Assembly: GCF_018130695.1 (NCBI RefSeq)
Contig: NZ_JAFCJX010000033.1
Span: 1-64,000 of the forward strand
Direction of reading: 5' to 3'
Origin: Bradyrhizobium jicamae
GTDB taxonomy: Bacteria; Pseudomonadota; Alphaproteobacteria; Rhizobiales; Xanthobacteraceae
Length of the DNA: 64,000 bases
In this document: positions 39,393-48,298 of the stretch, piece by piece
Layout: every line of letters begins with the position of its first letter
Numbering within the stretch: position 1 is the stretch's first letter
Notes under the pieces: model-generated
Seen by the model: the letters and a program-made list of their open reading frames with translations, nothing else
Told to the model about the DNA's origin: nothing
The model's database searches: none
Translations under genes and position numbers: made by a program

Positions 39393-39743
39393 GTGACTAG
39401 CAACGAGTTTGTCGAGGCCCTCAAGCGCCACGTGAGGGACGCGGCCATTGAGGACACGATTGCCAATCTGAAGAACCCGCCTGGCAGAGGTGTATCTCTT
39501 CAAGTGAGGGCTCTCTCGGAGTGGTACAACGCTCTGTCAGCTGAGGAGGCCAAGCTCGTCAATGACGTCATAGCTACTGGAGTGCATGCCACACTATTCG
39601 GGCTTCTCGCCGTGCTTGACGGAGCGCGAACGATTGATCACGACGGAGGGCGGTTCGAGTTGGTCTACGTTGCTGATGAGAGGGTCGTGCTGAATGACCC
39701 GCAGGCGATTGACCTGCATGATTTGCTAAATGCCGTAGACTGA
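39393..39743 (+). CDS. small hypothetical protein, accessory-looking
   Basis: From the GTG at 39393, with AGGAGGAG 5-12 bases upstream, the product has 116 residues. I recognise no family. It has no signal or membrane segment and reads as a mostly helical soluble protein with a Trp-Tyr near residue 43. Its base composition is lower in GC than the flanking genes and it sits between two palindromic repeats, which hints at acquisition. A strong ribosome site argues that it is really translated. Confidence 0.6.
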   Translation: MTSNEFVEALKRHVRDAAIEDTIANLKNPPGRGVSLQVRALSEWYNALSAEEAKLVNDVIATGVHATLFGLLAVLDGARTIDHDGGRFELVYVADERVVLNDPQAIDLHDLLNAVD

Positions 39744-40063
39744 GAAACTGCCGTAGGGTGGGCAAAGCGCAGCGTGCCCACCATCACGAGCACGCCGATA
39801 ATGGTGGGCACGTCGCTACGCTCCTTTGCCCACCCTACGGCTTAAGCGATTGCGGATGACGCGTGCCACACATTCGTCGTCCTGGCGAAAGCCAGGACCT
39901 ATTACCCCAACTGCGAATTGCTGCGCAGCGCTGGGGCCACGATCCCTTGCACGACTGAATTCGGTGGTTATGGGTCCTGACTTTCGTCAGGACGACGATG
40001 GGGGGACTCCCCATCACAACTTCTGCTGCGGCGTATGGGTCTCGGCCTTCGCCGGGATGACAA
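39744..40063. other. repeat-filled intergenic region
   Basis: Nothing coding is seen. It holds the GTAGGGTGGGCAAAG palindrome (39751-39840) and, from about 39868 to 40062, a longer element with TCCTGGCgaaaGCCAGGA and GTCCTGACtttcGTCAGGAC hairpins, the latter related to the repeat near 54704. Confidence 0.75.
39751..39840. repeat. palindromic repeat, GTAGGGTGGGCAAAG family, copy 2
   Basis: CCGTAGGGTGGGCAAAG at the left end is complementary to CTTTGCCCACCCTACGG at the right, apart from the middle. Same family as 575-662 and 57568-57653. Confidence 0.85.
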
Positions 40064-40735
40064 TCAAGACCGCTGCAGCATCACGCTGATCTCGAGATCG
40101 CGGAACGTGGTGTAATTCCGCCGGATCCACTGATGCAGCTCGGTGGAGGAATCCTTTTCCTGCCGCAGATACCCGGTGAACGAAAAGTTCAGCCGGTCGA
40201 TATAGGTCTTCAGGAACACCGGCAGTGCGCGGAGCGCGAGCCTGCGGCCGCGGGCCATCGCCGGCGGCAGCTCGCCGCGGACGACGAATTCGTTGTCGAC
40301 CACGACCAGCGAATTCGGCAGGATCTGCTGCTGCAGCATCTCATAGGCGCGCGCCGAGACGCGGTCGGTGTCGCCGACGAACAGGATGACGGGCGCGACG
40401 CGGCGGCGCAGCGCCTCCTTCATCAGGCCGATCTCGTCGCACATTTTGAAGAATTCGTCGAAGGCGTGGTAGCCGAGGTCGATCACCTTGGCGACGCCGT
40501 CATCGACGATGACGCGGTCCATCAGCTGCATCTTGCCGTAGGTGTCGATCACGTCGGCCGTCTCGGTCGTGCGCGGCAGGTAGTCGAGCAGCGAGGGCTC
40601 CTTCAGATTGATGTCGAAGGAGGTGACCGTGCCGTTCTTGAGCAGCAGGAACTCGCTCAGCAGCCGCGCCAGCAGCGTCTTGCCGACCTGCGGGCGAGGG
40701 GAGCAGATGATGTAGACGGGCGTGACGGACATCAT
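40064..40735 (-). CDS. ParA/MinD-like ATPase with unusual P-loop
   Basis: A 223-residue protein of the SIMIBI/ParA type. Its P-loop is Ser12-Pro-Arg-Pro-Gln-Val-Gly-Lys19-Thr20, which keeps the Gly-Lys-Thr but lacks the first (intermonomer) Lys of the deviant Walker A. So it could bind a nucleotide yet not form the normal ParA sandwich dimer. A later Phe-Asp-Ile-Asn-Leu fits the switch region (about 39-43). It is 72 bases after the other ParA-like gene on the same strand, probably a functional pair. Confidence 0.72.
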   Translation of the reverse strand: MMSVTPVYIICSPRPQVGKTLLARLLSEFLLLKNGTVTSFDINLKEPSLLDYLPRTTETADVIDTYGKMQLMDRVIVDDGVAKVIDLGYHAFDEFFKMCDEIGLMKEALRRRVAPVILFVGDTDRVSARAYEMLQQQILPNSLVVVDNEFVVRGELPPAMARGRRLALRALPVFLKTYIDRLNFSFTGYLRQEKDSSTELHQWIRRNYTTFRDLEISVMLQRS

Positions 40736-40790
40736 CAGCTATATCAGGCCAATTTCGTGCCTGATCCAGCCCCATCGCGGCCCCGTCGGC

Positions 40791-40818
40791 GACTATTTTT
40801 CGCGGGACTATTTTTCGC
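40791..40818. repeat. 13-bp direct repeat at the end of the ParA-like gene
   Basis: GACTATTTTTCGC occurs at 40791-40803 and again at 40806-40818, separated by two bases. The right copy overlaps the stop codon (40808-40810) of the ParA-like gene. It looks like a recent slip duplication. Confidence 0.8.
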
Positions 40819-41557
40819 CCGAGCGGGTGGTCGACTTGGCGCCGACCAGGTCGGTCAGCTTGATCCGGTCGTACTCGCTCCAGACGTTGGCCAGCCAGTG
40901 CCGGACATAGCCGCGCAGCACGAAGGAGTAGTTGGCGGCGTCGTCGTTCATCCCCTTGTTGGCGACGAACTTCAGGAACGGCACCGAGGAGACCTCGACC
41001 TGCTCATAGGCCATTTCGTTGAGCTTGGGGATCGTGAGGTCGGTCGCTTCCTTGATGCGGTGGAAATAGGAATTGTAGGTCGACTGGTCCCACTGGAAGA
41101 ACTGGGTGTCGTTGATGAAGTTCTTGACCAGGAAATACTTCGCGCCGGTCATGAAGCTCGAGGTCTCGGCGATCTCGTCCAGCGAGGCGATCGAGGGACC
41201 GAGGATGTGGAACACCGCGAAGGTGATCTGGCCGGATCGGGCGGCATCGAGGAAGCCGATGTCCCGGAGCGAGGCCAGCGCCGGCGACATCAGGCCAGCG
41301 CGGACGTCGATCACGGTCACCGACGATCCGGTGCCGAGCGTATCGAAGATCTTCATCTGGTCCGCGGTCGTCGTCATGTCGACGATCTCGGTGATGTCGG
41401 GGTGGAAGCGCTTCAGGGTGCCGCGCGGCGATTCCGTGTCGAACGCCCGGGTCGGGACATTGTTGGCGCTGAAATAGTCCAGCAGCGTTCTGGACACGGT
41501 GGTCTTGCCGACCCCGCCCTTGTCAGCGCCCACCACGATCACGACTGGCTTTGCCAT
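40808..41557 (-). CDS. ParA family ATPase
   Basis: The 249-residue protein has a complete deviant Walker A, Lys13-Gly-Gly-Val-Gly-Lys18-Thr-Thr, which marks a dimerising ParA/MinD ATPase. Its switch region is Phe-Asp-Thr-Glu-Ser-Pro (about 40-45), and Val-Ile-Asp-Val-Arg-Ala-Gly near 82 takes the place of the usual Asp-x-Pro. No ParB or parS partner lies nearby, so a chromosomal segregation role is unlikely; a role in placing a membrane or polysaccharide machine is possible. It precedes the odd P-loop ATPase on the same strand. Confidence 0.8.
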   Translation of the reverse strand: MAKPVVIVVGADKGGVGKTTVSRTLLDYFSANNVPTRAFDTESPRGTLKRFHPDITEIVDMTTTADQMKIFDTLGTGSSVTVIDVRAGLMSPALASLRDIGFLDAARSGQITFAVFHILGPSIASLDEIAETSSFMTGAKYFLVKNFINDTQFFQWDQSTYNSYFHRIKEATDLTIPKLNEMAYEQVEVSSVPFLKFVANKGMNDDAANYSFVLRGYVRHWLANVWSEYDRIKLTDLVGAKSTTRSGEK

Positions 41558-41719
41558 GGAAATCCCTCAACGCGCCCCCCGACCGCGAGGGCGATCGGTA
41601 AGTCCCCGTATCTGCTTTGGGCGCGAACATGGCAGAAACAAGGGGGAATTCAATTCTTTAAGGCACCGGTCGCGGGTTTGGTGGGAATTTTGTTAATCTC
41701 GGAGCGCAATGTGCCGCAA

Positions 41720-42976
41720 TCAGCGGTGCGGGCCCCAAGGACCGCCGAGTGGGCCGCCGAGAGGACCCCGCAGCGGGCCCAGTGGACCCAACGGGTCCCT
41801 CGTGGGCTGGGGAACGGGCGGCGGCGGAGTGGTCGGCGCCGTCGTGGCATCGCCCCACGGGCCGTGGTGCGGCACGGCGGGCGGCTGGTCGCCTTCCGTG
41901 GGTTGCTCGCCCTCGGCCTCGGTCTCGTCGGACGTCTCATCGGGCAGCGCCAGCGGGCCCGGATCGTGGCCGGCGGCATATTTCACCAGCGCATCGACGC
42001 GGGACTGCACGGAGGGATGGGTCGCGAACAGATCGGCAAAACCCTCGCGCGGGTTGTCGACGCACAGTTCCATCACCGCCGAGGTTGCGCCCTCGAGCTC
42101 GCCGCGGTTCTCGATCTTGCGCAGCGCCGAGATCATGGCGTCGGGATTCTTGGTCAGCTCGACCGAGCCGGCATCGGCCAGGAACTCGCGCGAACGCGAC
42201 AATGCCAGTTTCACAAGCTGCGACATCAGCCAGGCCACCATGATCAGCGCGATCGCGATGATGACGACGATGATCGCGCCGCCGCCGGAGCTCTTGCTGT
42301 CGCGGTCCGAGGACGACGACTGCGAAGAGGAGGACGACGAGGACGACCAGCCCCTGCCGGTCGAGTTCCACGACAGATTTGTGAAGCCGCGGAAGAACAA
42401 TTCGCCGAAGAAGCCGACCACGCCGGCGATGATCACGGCGACCACCATCAGCTGCACGTCGCCGTTCTTGATGTGGGTGAGCTCGTGGCCGAGCACGGCC
42501 TCGATTTCCTGGTCGTTCAGCGCCTTCAAGAGGCCCGTGGTGACCGTGATGGAATATTGCCGGCGGTTGAGTCCGGCCGCGAACGCGTTCAACGCCGGCG
42601 AGTCCATCACCTTCAGCTTCGGCATCGGGATGCCGCGCGAGATGCAGAGATTTTCCAGCAGATTATACAGCCGCGGCTCCTGCTGCCGCGTCACGCTCTC
42701 GCCGCCGGTGACGGCGTCGATCATGTTCTGGTGGAAGAAATAGGCGATGATGATCCACACCACGGCGGCTATCGTCGCGAAGGGAGCCGCCTTGATCAGG
42801 TCTTGCGAGGCGTGCGTCAGATAATAGGCGACCGTGCGGTTGCTGTTGATCATCACCTCGGCGATCAGCGCGCCGGCATAGACCAGCACGTAGATCAGCA
42901 GGAACAGGCCCGCGAGCAGCAGCATCGAACGAAACTTGTTCGATGCGATATGCGTGTAGAGACCGTAGGCGGCCAT
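41720..42976 (-). CDS. M48 family membrane metalloprotease (HtpX-like) with Pro/Gly-rich tail
   Basis: The 418-residue protein has two N-terminal membrane helices (about 20-40 and 64-82), the zinc motif His164-Glu-Leu-Thr-His168, two further hydrophobic segments (about 175-197 and 230-253), and Ser-Arg-Glu-Phe-Leu-Ala-Asp-Ala near 264. The last 80 residues are not part of the family: an acidic Glu/Thr stretch followed by a proline-rich segment and a Pro-Leu-Gly-Pro repeat tail. It follows the LemA gene by 27 bases. The pair resembles LemA/HtpX-like units implicated in membrane protein quality control. Confidence 0.85.
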   Translation of the reverse strand: MAAYGLYTHIASNKFRSMLLLAGLFLLIYVLVYAGALIAEVMINSNRTVAYYLTHASQDLIKAAPFATIAAVVWIIIAYFFHQNMIDAVTGGESVTRQQEPRLYNLLENLCISRGIPMPKLKVMDSPALNAFAAGLNRRQYSITVTTGLLKALNDQEIEAVLGHELTHIKNGDVQLMVVAVIIAGVVGFFGELFFRGFTNLSWNSTGRGWSSSSSSSSQSSSSDRDSKSSGGGAIIVVIIAIALIMVAWLMSQLVKLALSRSREFLADAGSVELTKNPDAMISALRKIENRGELEGATSAVMELCVDNPREGFADLFATHPSVQSRVDALVKYAAGHDPGPLALPDETSDETEAEGEQPTEGDQPPAVPHHGPWGDATTAPTTPPPPVPQPTRDPLGPLGPLRGPLGGPLGGPWGPHR

Positions 42977-43003
42977 GGCGGGCTGCTTTGCGCTATCGCA
43001 GGC

Positions 43004-43564
43004 TCAGAACTTCACGCTCGGCACGGCCTCGACTTCGGTGCGGCTGGCGCCGAGGTCGAAGAACTCCTTGCGGGTGAAGCCGAACATGCCGGCGAACAGC
43101 GCGGCCGGCAGCTGCTGGATGCCGGTGTTGTATTCCTGGACCGCGTTGTTGAAGAAGCGGCGGCTCGCCGCGATCTTGTTCTCGAGATCGGAGAGCTCGC
43201 CGGCGAGCTGCTGGAAGTTGGCGTTGGCCTTGAGGTCCGGATAGGCCTCCGACAGCGCGATCAGCCGGCCGAGCGCGCCGGACAGCTGGTTCTCGGCGGC
43301 GGAGACCTGCGCCGGCCCCTGTGCCGACATCGCCGAATTGCGCGCCTTGATCACGTCATCCAGCGTGCCGCGCTCGTGCGAGGCGTAGCCCTTCACGGTC
43401 TCGACCAGGTTCGGGATCAGGTCGTGGCGCTGCTTGAGTTGGACGTCGATGTCGGCAAAGGCCTGGCCGACCCGCTGGCTCAGCGCCACCAGGCGGTTGT
43501 AGGCGCCGAACGCAAACAGCACGAGAATGACGATGACGCCGATAACGATCCAACTGGTCGACAT
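43004..43564 (-). CDS. LemA family protein
   Basis: From the ATG at 43564 the product has 186 residues: an N-terminal membrane anchor (about 5-22), then the LemA helical domain with Tyr-Asn-Arg-Leu-Val, Gln-Leu-Lys-Gln-Arg-His-Asp-Leu-Ile-Pro-Asn-Leu-Val (about 42-54) and Tyr-Asn-x-Gly-Ile-Gln-Gln-Leu-Pro-Ala near 148. The domain is likely outside the cytoplasmic membrane. It is expressed before an M48 protease, its regular partner. Confidence 0.9.
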   Translation of the reverse strand: MSTSWIVIGVIVILVLFAFGAYNRLVALSQRVGQAFADIDVQLKQRHDLIPNLVETVKGYASHERGTLDDVIKARNSAMSAQGPAQVSAAENQLSGALGRLIALSEAYPDLKANANFQQLAGELSDLENKIAASRRFFNNAVQEYNTGIQQLPAALFAGMFGFTRKEFFDLGASRTEVEAVPSVKF

Positions 43565-43688
43565 GGCAGGGCAGCTCCTGATGGGACGAAACGGCGGCAC
43601 CGTAGCCCAAAACCGGGCAGGCGGCAGCCCGCCGGGAAGAGGTGGGCAGGTGTTGGTCGGTGATGGAGGCAGAATAGTTCAACACCGG

Positions 43689-43829
43689 TCTCGTGTCCCG
43701 GACGCGGTGCAGCGTCTCTTGACGGTGCACCGCTGAGCCGGGACCCACGCTGCCCGAGACGATGGGCCCCGGATCGGCAGCGCACCACGCCGCAAGGGGC
43801 GGCGCGCTGCGCAGCATCCGGGGCACGAA
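43689..43829. repeat. palindromic repeat, GTCCCGGACGCGGTGCAGCG family, copy 2
   Basis: Close copy of 32726-32872, starting GTGTCCCGGACGCGGTGCAGCG and ending GCAGCATCCGGGGCACG. It lies between the LemA gene and the end of the Rsm22-type gene at 43832, which is read towards it. Confidence 0.72.
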
Positions 43830-43831
43830 AC

Positions 43832-44809
43832 TTATTCGACGGTCACCGCATCGCCCCACCTCCAACGGCGTGCGCTGGCATAGCGGGACTTGTCCCGACG
43901 CGGCACCTTTGTGACGGCCACGCCATCCGCCGAGCAGAGCTTCGCCGATATCTCGACCTTGCCGACGTCCGGTTGCGCCAGCACGCGCGAGCGGCGCTGC
44001 GCGATCGGCGCGCGCGTCAGCGCCACATAGGCGAACCGTTCGTCCTCGAACGGCGCATCCGCGCCCTTGACCTGCTTGTGCGCGCGCGAGCGCTGCAGGC
44101 GCTGCGAGAAATGGCACCAGTCGGGCGCCACCAGCGGACAGGTGCCATCGTGCGGGCAGGGCGCCGCGACATGGGCGCCGGCGGCGATCAATCGTGCGCG
44201 GAGGGAGATGATGCGTTGATATCCGGCGGGCGTGCCGGGCTCGACGACCAGCAGCGTGTCCTTTGTCTTGGCCCACATCGCATCGGTGAGCGCGATGCGT
44301 TCGTCGTCACTGAGCTCATTGATCACGTAGCTCGCGATCACGAGATCGGCCGCGTCGGCATGGGCGACGTAGGTGCGGGCGTGTCCGAGGTCGTAGCTGA
44401 GGCCGCGCAGGCGGTGGCTCCTGCGCGTGAGGTCGAGCGCCAGCGTGCGCAGGGCCTCGTTCGCATCGAGCAAGGTGAAATCCTGCAGCGACGCGAACGC
44501 TTCCGCTGCCGCCCAACTCGCCGTGCCCGGCCCGGCGCCGACATCCAGCAGGCTCGTGGGCGCAAAGTCAGGCCGGATCTCGCTCAGCGCATTGAGGCTT
44601 GCGACCACGGCGGCATAGGTCGCCGGCATCCGTGCCAGCGCGTAGGCCAGCGCATCGGTCTCGGATCGGATGGTGCCGCCGGAGCCGCCGCCGGCGCGAT
44701 AGGTCTCGGAGATCGCTGTGGCCCGTGCCGCAGCGTCATTGCGCGACAGGCCTTCGAGCTTGCTGTTGAGTGCGGCGCGCAGTTCGGCCGGCAGGTCGGG
44801 TGACGTCAT
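43832..44809 (-). CDS. Rsm22-type SAM-dependent methyltransferase
   Basis: The 325-residue protein has a class I AdoMet site, Leu-Leu-Asp-Val-Gly-Ala-Gly-Pro-Gly-Thr (about residues 86-95), and Val-Ile-Ala-Ser-Tyr-Val-Ile-Asn-Glu-Leu (about 157-166). A cysteine/histidine cluster Cys-Pro-His-Asp-Gly-Thr-Cys-Pro ... Asp-Trp-Cys-His-Phe lies near 220-235. This is the signature of the mitochondrial small ribosomal subunit Rsm22 family. The cysteines may bind an iron-sulfur cluster. It is 24 bases downstream of smc on the opposite reading order (smc ends at 44834), so these two genes are in one direction. Confidence 0.85.
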   Translation of the reverse strand: MTSPDLPAELRAALNSKLEGLSRNDAAARATAISETYRAGGGSGGTIRSETDALAYALARMPATYAAVVASLNALSEIRPDFAPTSLLDVGAGPGTASWAAAEAFASLQDFTLLDANEALRTLALDLTRRSHRLRGLSYDLGHARTYVAHADAADLVIASYVINELSDDERIALTDAMWAKTKDTLLVVEPGTPAGYQRIISLRARLIAAGAHVAAPCPHDGTCPLVAPDWCHFSQRLQRSRAHKQVKGADAPFEDERFAYVALTRAPIAQRRSRVLAQPDVGKVEISAKLCSADGVAVTKVPRRDKSRYASARRWRWGDAVTVE

Positions 44810-44833
44810 GACATCACCCGCTCATGTGCAATC

Positions 44834-47800
44834 CTACGCCACGTTCTGGTCGAGGATATCCAACCCGCCCTGCAGGTCGACCGAGACCAGTTGCGAGACG
44901 CCGCGCTCGGCCATGGTGACGCCGAACAGGCGGTTCATCCGCGCCATCGTGATCGGATTGTGCGTGATGATGATGAAGCGCGTCTCGGTCGAGCCGGTCA
45001 TTTCGTTGAGCAGGCTGCAGAACCGTTCGACGTTGTGGTCGTCGAGCGGCGCGTCGACTTCGTCCAGCACGCAGATCGGTGAGGGGTTGGTCAGGAACAC
45101 CGCGAAGATCAGTGCCAGCGCGGTCAGCGCCTGCTCGCCGCCCGAGAGCAGCGACAGCGTCTGTGGCTTCTTGCCCGGCGGCTTGGCGATGATTTCGAGA
45201 CCGGCCTCCAGCGGATCGTCGCTCTCGATCAGATGCAGCGCCGCTTCGCCGCCACCGAACAGCTCGGTGAAGAGACGCTTGAAGTGGGCGTTGACCGTCT
45301 CGAACGAGGTCAGCAGGCGCTCGCGCGCTTCCTTGTTGAGGCTCTGGATGCCCTGGCGCAGCCGCTTGATCGCCTCGACGAGGTCGTCGCGCTCGGTCGT
45401 CAGCGCGGTGTGCTGGGTCTCGACTTCCTTCAGCTCTTCCTCGGCGCGCAGGTTGACGGCGCCCAGGCGCTCGCGGTCGCGGCGCAGCTTTTCCAGCTCC
45501 TCCTCGATCTGCCCGACAGGCGGCAGCTCGGCGCCCGGCTCGATCTCGGCGAGGCCGGCGACGGCCTGCGGCTCGACCTCGAGCATGTCGTGGATCTCGC
45601 GCTCGATGTCGGCGAGGCGGCGGCGGGTGCCTTCCATGCGCTCCTCGGCGCGCGCGGTGCCTTCGCGGGCGCTGGAGAGCGCTTCGAGCGAATGCTTCGC
45701 GGCGCGGTCGGTCTCCGCCATCGCGGCTTCGGCCATCGCGAGCGCATCGGCGGCGACGCGGCGGTCGCTCTCGGCGTGCTCGATCTCCGTGATCAGCGCG
45801 CTGCGCTTCTCGGCGAACACCTCCGGCGCATTGGCCAGCTCCTCGCGCTCGAGCGAGACTTCGGCGATGCGCTCCTCGATGGTGCCGACCTGCGAGGCGG
45901 CGCTGGTCTTGCGGTTTTGCCACTCGCTGCGCTCGGCGAGGATCGCCTGCACGCGGCGGTCGGCGAGCTCGGCCTCGCGAGCCAGCGCCTGCGCCTCGGC
46001 GCGCACCTGCGCGGCGCCACGGCGGTGATTGTCGATCTCGCCACGGACCGCGGCCAGCTGAGCCTCGGTCTCGCCGCTCGGCGGCAGCTCGGCCAGCGCG
46101 CCCTCGGCGCTTTCATAGCCGGCCTCGGCCTCGCTGCGATCGGCGGCGAGACGGGTGTGGGCTTCGGTCAGCGCCGACTTGCGCGCGGCGTGACGGTTGA
46201 TCTCGCGCTCGGTCGCGGCATGGCGCTCGCGCGCGGCATCGGCCTCGCGGCGAGCGGCACGGACGGCCTCGCGGGACGCGGCTTCGGCGGCGGATGCAGA
46301 GCGCAGCTCGGCTTCCGCCGTCTCGAGCGCCTGCCGCTTGGCAGCGGCATCGGTACGGGCCTGCTCAAGCTCGTGCTCGATATCGACCAGGCGGGCGCGT
46401 TCGGCGAGACGGCGGGCCGCGCCGGTCGGCGCATGCGCATCCGCGACAAAACCGTCCCAGCGCCAGACGTCGCCTTCGAGCGACACCAGCCGCTGGCCGG
46501 TCTTGAGCTGCGACACCAGCGCCGCGCCGCGGTCCTTGGAGACGACGCCGATCTGCGCAAGACGCCGCGCCAGTTCCGGCGGGGCCTGCACGTGATCGGC
46601 AAGACGCTCGACGCCTTCGGGCAGCGCCGGATCCTCGCCGGTGTTGCCAGCGTTGGTCCAGCGCATCGGCGCGGAGGGATCGACGGGCGCATCGAGATCG
46701 TCGCCGAGCACGGCGCCGATCGCCTTTTCATAGCCCTTGGCGACCGTGATGCCGTCGATGATCGGCGGCCACAGATTCTTGGTCTCGCTGTTGACCAGCT
46801 TGGAGATGGTGCGCGCCTCGGTCTCGAGCCGCTGCACGCGCTTCTCGGCTTCGGCCAGCGGCGAGCGCGAGGACTCCAGCGTCTGCCGCGCGGCGGCGTG
46901 ATGCGCCTCGCTCGCCTGCACCGCGGCTTCCGATTCCATCAGCGCCTGCTGAGCGCCTTCCATCGTCGCGGCGAGTGCGTCGATGTCGCCGAGATTGCCG
47001 GTCTCCTGGGCGAGCTTCTGCTCCTCGGCCTGGACGTTCGCGATCTCCTGATCGAGCCGCGCCAGGCGGTCGCGATGCGTGCGCACGCCGGCTTCGAGCT
47101 GGTTGCGCCTGGCGGTGAGGTCGGCGAGCTGCGTGGTGAGGTCGGCGAACTGGCGCTCGGTCGCGGCGAGGATCGCCTCGGCTTCTGCCACGCGCTCGTC
47201 GACGCCACTGCGCTTCTCGACGCGCGACTTGATCTCCTCCTTCAGCTCGGCGTCTTCGGTGTCGAGCCGCTGCAGCGCGATGTCGGCATCCGAAGTCTGC
47301 TGCTGCTCGCGGGCGATGTCGGCCGCGAACTGGGTGAGGCGGCGATCGAGCTCGCTGACGCGCTCCTTGGCGCGCTGCTCTTCGCGGTCCAAAAGCTCGC
47401 GGGCATTGGTCAGGCGCTGCAGACCGGCGGCGGCGCGGGCTTCCGCATCGCGGAGCGCAGGCAGCTCGGAGGCGCGGATCGCCTGGATGCGCGCGGCTTC
47501 CGCCTGCTCGCGGGTGCGCTCGGCCATCTCGCGCACGGCGAGGTCATGGGTGTGCGCGGCGTCGTTGACGTCGGCATGCGCCTCGAGCCAGCGCAGATGG
47601 AACAGCATGGCCTCGGACTTGCGCACCTTGGCTGCGACCTCGCGGTAGCGGATTGCCTGGCGCGCCTGCTTCTTCAATCCGTCCATCTGGCCGGTGAGCT
47701 GGCCGATCACGTCCTCGACGCGGGTGAGGTTGGTCTCGGCCGCCTTCAGCCGCAGTTCCGCCTCATGGCGGCGGGCATGCAGGCCGGCGACGCCGGCGGC

Positions 47801-48298
47801 ATCTTCCAGCACGCGGCGGCGCTGCTCGGGCTTCGCCTGGATGATCTCGCCGATCTTGCCCTGGTGGACGAGGGCGGGCGAGCGCGCGCCGGTCGCGGCA
47901 TCGGCGAACAGGATCTGCACGTCCCTTGCACGAACGTCGCGGCCGTTGATGCGATAGACCGAGCCGGCCTCGCGCTCGATGCGGCGGGAGATTTCGAGAA
48001 TCTGGCTGTCGTTCATCGCCGCCGGCGCCGAGCGATCGGAATTGTCGATCGTCATCGTCACTTCGGCGTGGTTGCGCGCCGGACGGTTGCCGGAACCGGC
48101 GAAGATCACCGCGTCCATGTCGGCGGCGCGCAGCGATTTGTGCGAGGTCTCGCCCATCGCCCAGCGCAGCGCTTCGACGAGATTGGATTTGCCGCAGCCG
48201 TTCGGTCCGACGACGCCGGTCAGGCCCGGCTCGATCATGAAGTCGGTGGGTTCGACGAACGACTTGAAACCGTGGAGGCGGAGGCGCGTGAGCTTCAT
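44834..48298 (-). CDS. smc: chromosome segregation SMC protein
   Basis: From the ATG at 48298 the protein has 1154 residues, the usual SMC length. Walker A is Gly31-Pro-Asn-Gly-Cys-Gly-Lys37-Ser-Asn near the N terminus. Two long coiled coils rich in Glu, Ala and Arg (about 170-500 and 665-980) flank a hinge (about 510-650). The C-terminal head has the signature Leu-Leu-Ser-Gly-Gly-Glu-Gln-Ala-Leu and Walker B Ile-Cys-Val-Leu-Asp-Glu-Val-Asp-Ala-Pro-Leu-Asp. It condenses and segregates chromosomes with ScpA/B. A longer frame to 48439 is not supported. Confidence 0.97.
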   Translation of the reverse strand: MKLTRLRLHGFKSFVEPTDFMIEPGLTGVVGPNGCGKSNLVEALRWAMGETSHKSLRAADMDAVIFAGSGNRPARNHAEVTMTIDNSDRSAPAAMNDSQILEISRRIEREAGSVYRINGRDVRARDVQILFADAATGARSPALVHQGKIGEIIQAKPEQRRRVLEDAAGVAGLHARRHEAELRLKAAETNLTRVEDVIGQLTGQMDGLKKQARQAIRYREVAAKVRKSEAMLFHLRWLEAHADVNDAAHTHDLAVREMAERTREQAEAARIQAIRASELPALRDAEARAAAGLQRLTNARELLDREEQRAKERVSELDRRLTQFAADIAREQQQTSDADIALQRLDTEDAELKEEIKSRVEKRSGVDERVAEAEAILAATERQFADLTTQLADLTARRNQLEAGVRTHRDRLARLDQEIANVQAEEQKLAQETGNLGDIDALAATMEGAQQALMESEAAVQASEAHHAAARQTLESSRSPLAEAEKRVQRLETEARTISKLVNSETKNLWPPIIDGITVAKGYEKAIGAVLGDDLDAPVDPSAPMRWTNAGNTGEDPALPEGVERLADHVQAPPELARRLAQIGVVSKDRGAALVSQLKTGQRLVSLEGDVWRWDGFVADAHAPTGAARRLAERARLVDIEHELEQARTDAAAKRQALETAEAELRSASAAEAASREAVRAARREADAARERHAATEREINRHAARKSALTEAHTRLAADRSEAEAGYESAEGALAELPPSGETEAQLAAVRGEIDNHRRGAAQVRAEAQALAREAELADRRVQAILAERSEWQNRKTSAASQVGTIEERIAEVSLEREELANAPEVFAEKRSALITEIEHAESDRRVAADALAMAEAAMAETDRAAKHSLEALSSAREGTARAEERMEGTRRRLADIEREIHDMLEVEPQAVAGLAEIEPGAELPPVGQIEEELEKLRRDRERLGAVNLRAEEELKEVETQHTALTTERDDLVEAIKRLRQGIQSLNKEARERLLTSFETVNAHFKRLFTELFGGGEAALHLIESDDPLEAGLEIIAKPPGKKPQTLSLLSGGEQALTALALIFAVFLTNPSPICVLDEVDAPLDDHNVERFCSLLNEMTGSTETRFIIITHNPITMARMNRLFGVTMAERGVSQLVSVDLQGGLDILDQNVA

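Noticed and set aside
39744..40063. Possible CRISPR array because of several hairpins in a row
   Set aside because: Units differ in length and sequence and there are no regular spacers; these are intergenic palindromes.
40133..43663. A 1176-residue open frame on the plus strand
   Set aside because: Antisense to the ParA-like pair, the M48 protease and LemA genes, with no recognisable domain of its own.
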